In this document: in pieces, positions 41,071 to 47,719 of the stretch
How the letters are laid out: each line of letters opens with the position of its first letter
Numbering within the stretch: the first letter of the stretch is position 1
Origin: an uncultured Kineothrix sp.
GTDB lineage: Bacteria > Bacillota > Clostridia > Lachnospirales > Lachnospiraceae
Length of the DNA: 47,719 nucleotides
Reading direction: 5' to 3'
Assembly: GCA_910588855.1 (NCBI GenBank)
Contig: CAJUSR010000030.1
Span: 1-47,719, forward strand
Program-made: the position numbers and the translations under genes
The notes under the pieces: model-generated
What the model was told of the DNA's origin: nothing
The model's input: the letters and a program-made list of their open reading frames with translations, nothing else
Database searches by the model: none

Positions 41071-43356
41071 ATGAAAAGAAATGCTCATACAATGCACAAA
41101 ATATTGCTTCTTATGATTGGAGTGCTGTCCATTGTGCTGGCAGCAGCTCTGGTCTTCAAAGCTTATGAGTTCCATCAGGATAAGCTTCAGAGGGAAGAAT
41201 GGGAAGTCAGGCATGTAGAGGTGCAGGCGGAAGTGGACGATGTCCGTATGAAAATAGAAGAACTGGCAGGGGACAAGGATGCCTTGCAGGCTTTTCTGGA
41301 CGAAAATATTAATATAGAAGAAGTCATTAATATGGAGGAAACATCCGGTACGGAAGAAACAGAGCCGGGGAATGGGGAGGAAGCGGCACAGGGGGATACA
41401 AAAGAAACGAAGCCGGGGAACACGGAGGAAAACAACGGGCAGCAGGAAGAAGAGAATCCGCAGGGGGCAGGAAGCGATGCCCTTGTGGTGGAAGACCAGG
41501 GGAATGTTGGGAATATTGTTGCGGCGGATGAGAACCGGGAGGGCATGGAAAGCGCTGTTCCTATCGGCGAGAATGAACAGGAAATAGCGCAAAACGGGGA
41601 TGCCATCCTGATTGATATCCCGGAAATGGCGTTACCGCAGCTGCCGGCAGGACAAGCAGACAGCGTATCCGATAATAGTCAGGAACAAGCGGCGTCGGAA
41701 GGGAAAATATCTTCCGGGCAAATCGTTGTGGGACCGGAACAGGGAACCGTATCCGGCAACGGGGAAGGGGTGGCGGGAAACCAGCTTCCTGAGGAAGAGA
41801 CTGTATCCGGCAACGGAGAAAGGGCAACAGAAAGCCAGCTTCCCGAAGAGGGAACCGTGTCCGGCAACGGGGAAGGGGCGACAGAAGGCCAGCATCCCGA
41901 AGAGGGAACCGTGTCCGGCAACGGGGAAGGGGCGACAGAAGGCCAGCATCCCGAAGAGGGAACTGTATCTGGTAACGGAGAAGGAGCGACAGAAAGCCAG
42001 CTTCCTGAGGAGGGAACTGTATCCGGCAACGGGGAAGGGACGGAAGAAAGCCAGCTTCCCGAAGAAGAAACGGTATCCGGCAACGGGGAAGGGGCGGCGG
42101 AAAGCCAGCTTCCTGAGGAAGAGACCGTATCCGGTAATGTAACAGGGGATGGTAATGAAACCATATCCGGTAATGCGGTTGTGGACGGGAAGGTAATACC
42201 GTTCCGGTACGAAGATGCCCAAATGACTTTGGAAGCAAGGCGCAATATCCGATCTTCTTATGCGGAAACGGAGCAGACGAACGGAGAAGACCGGTTTATC
42301 ATCAATAACAATACGTATGATTTTTCTGGTATGACGATTGCCTGCCTTGGTGACAGTATTACGGAAGGAAGCAATTTGGACAAAATGGAAAATTACCAGC
42401 AATATTCTTATCCTTCTGTTTTAAAAAATATATTACATGCGAAAGAAGTCTATAATTTAGGGATAGGCGGCTCTTCTTACGGAAGGTATTGGGATCAGGC
42501 ATTTGTGGACAGATATAAGGAAATACCAAAAGATACGGATGTTATCCTTGTTATGGGCGGTACAAACGACGGCTTTGCGGCATCGGAAAAAGAGCTGGGA
42601 AGCCTGGCGGAGAAAAAGCCGAAAACCTTTTACGGGGATGTGGACGAGTTGATGCGTGGGCTGAAAGCGGATTATCCGGAATCAAAAATTATTTTTATCA
42701 CTCCGCTGCCCAACGTGCTGCACGATTATTTGAGGGTGCAAAGGAATTACCTTCTGCCACAGAAAGTGTTTGCCAATGCGGTGAAGGAACTGGCGGCTCA
42801 ATATGATATTGATGTAATTGATTTATATAATTCCAATCTGTTGGATACCCATGACGCACAAGTGATTTCCACATATATGCCGGACGGCGTGCATGGAAAT
42901 CCGGCGGGGTATCAAATATTGGCAGAACATTTGGCGAGCCAGGTTATCCGTATTATGGAGGAGGATGGGGCTTCTCAAAGTACGGTCAGCGGCAACCAGG
43001 TGGAAGGTCAAGGAATTGTGGTGGATGAAAGTGTCAGCGGTAATGGGGTGGGGGAAACGCCACAACCGGGAGCAACCAACGGAAATGGAACAGGAAACCA
43101 GCCGTTGCAGGACGGTAAGTGGATAGAGGAAGAAATCAAGTCCGAAGAAGAGCGTGCTATGGGGGCGCAGCAGGCGGAGGAAAACGCCCAAAAAGCGGCA
43201 CAAGAAGGAATGGTTGTGGAGCCTGTGCCTCAGGAAAGCCAGACACCGGCAGCAGAAGGGCAGACAGAGGGGATGCAGGACGGCTCCGGGGATACAGAGG
43301 CGGAAGAACCGGTAAGGGAATATGAATACGGTGGGGAAGCGATTGTAATCCAGTGA
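41071..43356 (+). CDS. secreted or membrane-anchored SGNH hydrolase with VSGN repeats
   Basis: 761 residues. N-terminal membrane anchor (ILLLMIGVLSIVLAAALVF, residues ~11-29), a short coiled coil, then a long acidic low-complexity stalk. Residues 231-356 are seven tandem 18-residue units of the type GEGATESQLPEEGTVSGN. The SGNH/GDSL domain spans ~410-630, with block I CLGDSITEG (Ser429), block III-like GGTNDG and block V PDGVHGN (D605, H608). A second disordered Glu/Gln-rich tail with further VSGN motifs closes the protein. The enzyme probably removes acyl groups from an extracellular polymer or lipid; substrate unknown. It replaces the nuclease-like gene usually found between rlmB and sigH. 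Confidence 0.85.
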   Translation: MKRNAHTMHKILLLMIGVLSIVLAAALVFKAYEFHQDKLQREEWEVRHVEVQAEVDDVRMKIEELAGDKDALQAFLDENINIEEVINMEETSGTEETEPGNGEEAAQGDTKETKPGNTEENNGQQEEENPQGAGSDALVVEDQGNVGNIVAADENREGMESAVPIGENEQEIAQNGDAILIDIPEMALPQLPAGQADSVSDNSQEQAASEGKISSGQIVVGPEQGTVSGNGEGVAGNQLPEEETVSGNGERATESQLPEEGTVSGNGEGATEGQHPEEGTVSGNGEGATEGQHPEEGTVSGNGEGATESQLPEEGTVSGNGEGTEESQLPEEETVSGNGEGAAESQLPEEETVSGNVTGDGNETISGNAVVDGKVIPFRYEDAQMTLEARRNIRSSYAETEQTNGEDRFIINNNTYDFSGMTIACLGDSITEGSNLDKMENYQQYSYPSVLKNILHAKEVYNLGIGGSSYGRYWDQAFVDRYKEIPKDTDVILVMGGTNDGFAASEKELGSLAEKKPKTFYGDVDELMRGLKADYPESKIIFITPLPNVLHDYLRVQRNYLLPQKVFANAVKELAAQYDIDVIDLYNSNLLDTHDAQVISTYMPDGVHGNPAGYQILAEHLASQVIRIMEEDGASQSTVSGNQVEGQGIVVDESVSGNGVGETPQPGATNGNGTGNQPLQDGKWIEEEIKSEEERAMGAQQAEENAQKAAQEGMVVEPVPQESQTPAAEGQTEGMQDGSGDTEAEEPVREYEYGGEAIVIQ
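41761..42138 (+). repeat. 54-bp tandem repeat in the SGNH gene
   Basis: Seven in-frame 54-bp units encoding GEG(A/T)xESQLPEE(G/E)TVSGN. Units 4 and 5 are identical at the protein level (GEGATEGQHPEEGTVSGN) and nearly so in DNA, a sign of recent expansion. Copy number is expected to vary between strains. Confidence 0.93.
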
Positions 43357-43394
43357 CATCCTTATATAGACAAAAGAATGGGAGGGGGAAGGGA

Positions 43395-44018
43395 ATGCAG
43401 GATTTATACGCGCAATGCAGCGATGAGGAATTGATTTTGCGCTTGCGGGACGGGGAAGAAAATATTACGGATTATATTATGGATAAATATAAAAACCTTG
43501 TAAAAAGCAAGGCAAAGTCCATGTATATTCTGGGGGCAGACAGCGACGATTTGATTCAGGAAGGGATGATAGGGCTTTTTAAAGCAGTCCGGGACTATGA
43601 CAGCGGACGGGATGCCAGTTTTTTCACTTTTGCCGATTTATGTATTTCCAGACAGATGTATACGGCGGTGCAGGCTTCCGGAAGGCAAAAACATGCGCCG
43701 CTAAACTCTTATATTTCCCTGTACGGCCATGTGGCATCCGGAAGCGAACAAGGGGAGGAAGCACAATTGCTCAACCTCCTTTCTTCAAAAGCGGAACTGA
43801 GCCCGGAAGAAATGATGATAGATAAAGAAAATGTGAAAAGCCTGGAACAGACGATAGAAAGGGAGCTGAGTACGTTTGAAAAACAAGTCCTGGATTTGTA
43901 CCTTACGGGGATGAGCTATGTACAGATAGCCAAGGTACTGGGAAGGGACGGGAAATCGGCGGATAACGCACTACAGCGGATAAAAGGCAAGCTAAAACGG
44001 GCGATTAAAAGAGGGTAG
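43395..44018 (+). CDS. sigH: RNA polymerase sigma-H factor
   Basis: 207 residues from ATG 43395, just after GGAGGGGGAAGGG. Region 2 includes DADDLIQEGMIGLFKAVRDY-like sequence (ADSDDLIQEGMIGLFKAVRD) and FFTFADLCISRQMYTAVQAS. Region 4 is LSTFEKQVLDLYLTGMSYVQ followed by IAKVLGRDGKSADNALQRIK. These match SigH (Spo0H), which directs early stationary-phase and sporulation genes. Position after the rlmB region matches Bacillus. Its 3' end overlaps the convergent membrane-protein gene by 27 bp. Confidence 0.93.
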   Translation: MQDLYAQCSDEELILRLRDGEENITDYIMDKYKNLVKSKAKSMYILGADSDDLIQEGMIGLFKAVRDYDSGRDASFFTFADLCISRQMYTAVQASGRQKHAPLNSYISLYGHVASGSEQGEEAQLLNLLSSKAELSPEEMMIDKENVKSLEQTIERELSTFEKQVLDLYLTGMSYVQIAKVLGRDGKSADNALQRIKGKLKRAIKRG

Positions 44019-44678
44019 GGAGTTATGTGCCATTGCCCGGTAACCGATGAAAACAGTCCATACATAGGAGCATGTTTTGGGAATCATCAACATGCCGATA
44101 AGTGGGATGGAGTCTGCCCAAAGTACGACCGGTATATAGAATCCAAAGCTCAAAACGATGGTCAGCCACATCCAGCGGAACGCGCTGTCTTTCTGCACTT
44201 TTGCCTGCCGATAGAAAAGAATGATGATGAGCAGGCCTAGTAAGACAAATGGAATATTCCGGTAAATACCCCAGCTTAACGGGGGTGTGGCGCTTACCCA
44301 TCCGTTTTGCGGGAAAAGGCATAAAAGGATGCGCAAGGATGCTAACAGGTATACAAGTACCGTTATGATTTTTTGATTGCTGATTTGATAGCGGATTCTC
44401 CATACATAGTATAATAGGATATAAAAAATAGTCATGGTGACGGACGTAATCAATTTCCCGATTCCAAGTGCATAAGTAAAGTTTTCCAGCCCGGTAGTGC
44501 ATAATGCAATCGCACGGGGGATTAAATGGAATGCGTCTCCAACCCCCAATACGATAGCCATAATGCCGAACAGACGGTATTGCCTGCTTCCGTGGCTTTT
44601 TGTAACCATCCGGATACCAAGGGTAATTACCGTGATTAAATACGCTGCATCAAATAAAGTTTCTACAATTGCCTGCAT
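43992..44678 (-). CDS. seven-helix membrane protein of unknown function
   Basis: 228 residues with about seven membrane segments (ETLFDAAYLITVITLGIRM; YRLFGIMAIVLGVGDAFHLI; LITSVTMTIFYILLYYVW; IITVLVYLLASLRILLCLF; FVLLGLLIIILFY; MWLTIVLSFGFYIPVVLWA; a final weaker one). Start supported by AAAAAGGAGG. Gene order with the TetR regulator (14 bp downstream of it on the same strand) suggests they are co-transcribed. I do not recognise the family with certainty; similar proteins are annotated only as membrane proteins in clostridia. Confidence 0.75.
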   Translation of the reverse strand: MQAIVETLFDAAYLITVITLGIRMVTKSHGSRQYRLFGIMAIVLGVGDAFHLIPRAIALCTTGLENFTYALGIGKLITSVTMTIFYILLYYVWRIRYQISNQKIITVLVYLLASLRILLCLFPQNGWVSATPPLSWGIYRNIPFVLLGLLIIILFYRQAKVQKDSAFRWMWLTIVLSFGFYIPVVLWADSIPLIGMLMIPKTCSYVWTVFIGYRAMAHNSLPSFNRPF

Positions 44679-44692
44679 GTTTTTCCTCCTTT

Positions 44693-45259
44693 TTAGGGAT
44701 ATACTATTCGTTTAACCATTTCAAGAACAGCGCTGCTGTCATAATTTTGGCGTATGAAAGCTGAAATTATCAGTGAAAATACCATATCTGCAAATTTCTC
44801 CGGTGTCAGTATTTCATCAAAGGCATCCGGGCGTATCTTCCCATCGTTTTGTAAAACAGCATAAAGCGCATGTTGCATATGCTCCCATGCCCGGTTCATG
44901 TATTGTCGGCCTTTTTCTTTATCTTCTTCAAAAAATCCCATAGAATGTAAAGTAAAAAACCCGGGATATTTCTCCGCCCCTTGTTTCATGCTGTCAAAAA
45001 TCCACTGGACGCAGTCGGGAAAGCCCATGTTTTTGAAACAATGCTCTTGTTTTGGAAAATGGAAAATATCGAGCCATATGCTTTCTACCACGGCAGCCGT
45101 CAAATCCGATTTGGAATCAAAATAATTGTAGATGGAGCCGACGGAAACGCCGCAGGCGGAAGCGACACTGCGGATGTTGATTGCCTTCCATCCCTGCTTT
45201 TGCATCAATTGCCTGCTCACATCCAAAATGGCTTCTTTAGAAGTAACAACAGTATTGAT
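44693..45259 (-). CDS. TetR-family regulator with apparent ATC start
   Basis: 188 residues if initiated at ATC 45259. The DNA-binding domain is ILDVSRQLMQKQGWKAINIR, then SVASACGVSVGSIYNYFDSK. The C-terminal ligand domain is helical. The reading frame contains an upstream ATG at 45292, but that lies inside the -10 element of a good promoter, so it should not be in the mRNA. The only strong ribosome binding site (AAGGAGGTGAT) is 7 nt before ATC AAT ACT; related proteins typically start MNT, which fits ATC in place of ATG. It probably controls itself and the divergent RND exporter. Confidence 0.8.
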   Translation of the reverse strand: MNTVVTSKEAILDVSRQLMQKQGWKAINIRSVASACGVSVGSIYNYFDSKSDLTAAVVESIWLDIFHFPKQEHCFKNMGFPDCVQWIFDSMKQGAEKYPGFFTLHSMGFFEEDKEKGRQYMNRAWEHMQHALYAVLQNDGKIRPDAFDEILTPEKFADMVFSLIISAFIRQNYDSSAVLEMVKRIVYP

Positions 45260-45278
45260 AAAATCACCTCCTTCAAAC

Positions 45279-45319
45279 TGAACAATGTTCATTTTAAAGA
45301 TATATGAGGGAAAAGTCAA
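45279..45319 (-). promoter_or_regulatory. TetR gene promoter with overlapping palindrome
   Basis: Minus strand TTGACT (45314-45319), 17-bp spacer, TAAAAT (45291-45296). TGAACATTGTTCA, a perfect 13-bp palindrome (45279-45291), begins at the -10 and covers the transcription start. Likely autoregulatory operator. Confidence 0.7.
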
Positions 45320-45374
45320 GACATTTTGCATGGATAGATTATTTTTATTTTATAAATTTTTGGGACATGCTTTA

Positions 45375-45429
45375 TTGACTTGTGGGAGGAAGGTGAATAT
45401 AATGGAAACGGTGCCGACTGACTGGTCGG
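45375..45429 (+). promoter_or_regulatory. RND exporter promoter with candidate operator
   Basis: TTGACT (45375-45380), 17-bp spacer, perfect TATAAT (45398-45403). Just downstream, CCGAC N6 GTCGG (45414-45429) is an inverted repeat where a repressor would block initiation. Its sequence differs from the palindrome in the TetR promoter. Confidence 0.7.
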
Positions 45430-45506
45430 ACGGATGAAAAGAGAATTCCATAAATGCGGATGGATAAAGTTATAATAAAAATGAGTAGAAAGGCCAGGTT
45501 GTTTTT

Positions 45507-47699
45507 ATGATTTCAAAGTTTAGCGTGAAGAAACCGTATACCGTATTGGTCGGGGTGGTTATGGCAATTGTGCTGGGGGTTGTATCGTTTACAAAGATGA
45601 CGACGGATTTGCTGCCCAATATCAGTTTGCCATACGTGATAGTAATGACTACATATGTGGGCGCAAGCCCGGAAACCGTGGAAATGGTAGTGACAAAGCC
45701 GGTGGAATCTTCAATGGCTACAGTCAGCAATATTGAAAGTATCAGTTCGGTTTCCAGCGAGAATTATTCTATGGTAATTTTGGAGTTTGCCCAAAATGCG
45801 GATATGAATTCGGTATCTTTGGAAATCCGGGAAAACCTGGATCAGATAAAGAGCTATTGGGATGATTCGGTAGGAAATCCGATTATTATGAAGCTGAATC
45901 CGGATATGATGCCGGTTATGGTGGCCGCAGTGGGCAAGGAAGGCGCCACCAATGCGGAAGTCAGTGAGCTGGCAAAAAATGAGATTGTGCCGGAACTGGA
46001 GAGTATCGAAGGGGTTGCTTCGGCAAACGCGACGGGGCTTTTGGAAGAGAGCGTAAATGTGATTATCCGCCAGGACAAGATAGATGCCATTAACCGGCAA
46101 GTGTTCGGGTATATCGACAGCGAGCTGGAAGAGAAAGAACAGGAATTGGCAGATGCAAAAAAGGAACTGGAAGACGGGAAGAAAGAAATTGAGGACGGCA
46201 GGTCCGATTTGCTGGATGCCCAGAAGGAACTGGACGATTCCAAGAGGGAAATCGAAGAAAATAAGGCGGATTTGGAAGAGGGGAAACGCGAGCTGGAAGA
46301 GGGGAAACGCGAGCTGGCTGACAAAAAGGAAGAAGCGGTAAATAAACTTGCCGAGGCGGAAGCGGAATTATTGACGGCAAAGGCGGATTTGGAAGCGGCA
46401 AAAATCAATATCACCTCCCAGTTAACGTTGCTGGATGAACTGCAGAAAAAACTGGAGGATGCGATGGGGGATTCCGGCGGAGCGGACAGCCTGACCAAAA
46501 TCGATGAAGAAATTGCGCAGGTGGACGCTGAAATTGCCCAGACAGACGCAGAAATGGTGCAGATAGACGGTGAAATTGCCGGGCTGGATGAGCAGATAAG
46601 AGTATTCCAGGCGACGATTGAATATGCTGGGCAATATTCTGACCAGACAGTGGAATATGTACAGGCTTCTTTGGATTATAATGCCCCTGCTTCAGGAACC
46701 GTAGATGAAGTTAAAGGCGTATTGAACGAATACCCTAATGACGAAACGGTGGATGGCTTAATAAATAGCCTGCAAGAGCGCATATCGGCGCTGGAAGGCG
46801 AAAAAGGCGGGCGGGAAGCAGGGAAAGCGGAGCTGGAAGCAAAGAAAAACGATTTGTTGATGAAAAAAGCGGAGCTGCAGTTACAGAAAGAGCAGATAGA
46901 AGCCATCAAGGCGGAAATCGAAGACCAGCTTCAGCAGGCAGGCATCAATATTTCCGGTTTCCATTTCAATTTTGACGAAATAAAAGAAGAAATTAGAAAA
47001 CCGCTGGGGATGATAGAAGAAAACCTGGAAAAAGTAAATGCCGGCTTGAAGGAACTGTATAAAGGGAATCTGAAGGCGGCCACCGAATTGGCAAATGCCC
47101 AGTCAAAAATTGATTTGGGTGAATTTCAGATGGATTTGGCAGAGAACCAGTTGGAGGCGGGGGAGAAGCAGATTGAATCCGGGCAGGAACAGATTGACGA
47201 CGGTTTGGAACAACTGAAAGATGCCCTTGAGCAGTTAAAAGATGGGGAAGATCAGATAAAGGATGGGGAAGAACAGTTAGAGGACGCCAGGGAGGATGCA
47301 TATGCCAGCGCGGATATGAATGATATCCTTACGGTGGATACGGTAAAATCTTTGCTTGCCGCACAGAATTTCTCTATGCCGGGCGGATATGTGACGGAGG
47401 AAGGCATTGACTATCTGGTGCGCGTGGGGGATAAAACAGCCAATATAGAGGAATTGGCGGCTATGCCGATTATGAACCCGGATATGGATGGGGTGGATGT
47501 GATTACCCTTGCCGATGTGGCGGATGTATTCATGACGGACAATTCCGCGGAGATTTACACGAATATAAACGGGAGCCCGGGTATCCTTCTGACGATACAA
47601 AAGCAGACAGGGTATTCCACCGGGGATGTATCCGATAGGCTAAAAGACAGGTTTGAAAAAATGGGGGAGTGTAATATAAAGTGTGTAAGTTACCGGTAA
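45507..47699 (+). pseudogene. RND-family exporter, truncated by an insertion
   Basis: 730 codons before a stop. The N-terminal membrane helix (PYTVLVGVVMAIVLGVVSFT) and porter domain (LLPNISLPYVIVMTTYVGAS; SVSSENYSMVILEFAQNADM) match the AcrB/SwrC-type RND permease family. A very long coiled coil, unusual for AcrB but common in clostridial homologues, runs from ~200 to ~610 with repeats such as LEEGKRELEEGKRELADKK and QIDDGLEQLKDALEQLKDGE. Family similarity ends at about residue 720 (DRLKDRFEKMG). The following GECNIKCVSYR is unrelated and the remaining membrane helices are missing. The break coincides with a palindromic IS-like end, so the gene is probably inactive here. Confidence 0.8.
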
Positions 47700-47719
47700 C
47701 AAAAACTTACGCACTTTAT
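47676..47719. mobile_element. probable end of an insertion sequence
   Basis: ATAAAGTGTGTAAGTT (47676-47691) and AACTTACGCACTTTAT (47704-47719) are inverted arms with one mismatch and a 12-nt loop, at the point where the RND reading frame loses family similarity. Mutator-type (IS256-like) elements in clostridia often have ends of this AAGTGTGTAAG type, but only the edge is inside the window. Confidence 0.55.

Noticed and set aside
41561..42402. Several long minus-strand frames opposite the SGNH repeats
   Set aside because: The 54-bp unit is a multiple of three, so all frames stay open in the repeat; the sense frame has the anchor, catalytic motifs and ribosome binding site.
45854..46498. Serine-rich minus-strand frame in the RND gene
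   Set aside because: Antisense of the Glu/Lys coiled coil; no start signal and no domain.

Overview
The window looks like a chromosomal segment of a low-to-moderate GC, spore-forming clostridium, most likely a member of the Lachnospiraceae. The evidence is a sporulation and housekeeping block (rpsT, gpr, spoIIP, lepA, hemW, then cysE, cysS, mrnC, rlmB, sigH) in the order familiar from Firmicutes, strong GGAGG ribosome binding sites, frequent TTG starts, and a Cys-type T-box. No taxonomic search was possible, so family level is an inference.

Region 1 (about 1 to 25.2 kb) is an accessory element. Reading leftwards on the minus strand, it starts with a 67-codon gene and a ~917-residue single-chain RNA polymerase. 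The polymerase carries a DVDGD metal-binding motif of the two-double-psi-beta-barrel type, as in SPbeta YonO, the crAss-like phage RNA polymerase and QDE-1. Next come a HU-like protein, a probable tail chaperone, a tail tube protein, holin, GH25 endolysin, a membrane/coiled-coil protein, a 1882-residue tape measure, Dit and Tal homologues, a BppU-like baseplate protein with collagen-like repeats, a receptor-binding fibre and a small 3' protein. There is no terminase, portal, capsid, head-tail connector, sheath or integrase in the window. The cluster therefore encodes a headless non-contractile (siphovirus-type) tail with a lysis cassette and its own RNA polymerase. Two arrays of exact 11-bp period lie in its intergenic gaps, one in front of the first tail gene and one in front of the lysin. 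The fibre gene sits between perfect 17-bp inverted repeats.

Divergently, on the plus strand (22.7 to 25.2 kb), lie a sigma-70-like factor, a DUF262 (ParB/GmrS-fold) protein and a small protein. They sit behind a promoter (TTGACT, 17 bp, TATACT) whose spacer is a LexA-like box, with a second box upstream. The simplest working model is DNA damage -> sigma-like factor -> element RNA polymerase -> tail and lysis genes, that is, a tailocin-like particle with a private transcription system. The individual family calls are fairly firm; the cascade is inference. A 194-bp palindromic MITE-like insertion with a perfect 10-bp target duplication sits between the two divergent units.

Region 2 (25.1 to 29.5 kb) holds a DUF6512-like membrane protein, a DUF1905 protein, a membrane diguanylate cyclase, a zinc-ribbon membrane protein and a TPM-domain membrane protein. 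Region 3 (29.6 to 44.0 kb) is the conserved sporulation, translation and cysteine block, with a lipoprotein at its left edge and a repeat-rich SGNH hydrolase between rlmB and sigH. Two copies of a ~127-bp hairpin element flank parts of this block. Region 4 (44.0 kb to the end) holds a membrane protein, a TetR regulator that appears to start at ATC, and a coiled-coil-rich RND exporter whose reading frame is cut off at ~47,667 by what looks like the end of an insertion sequence.
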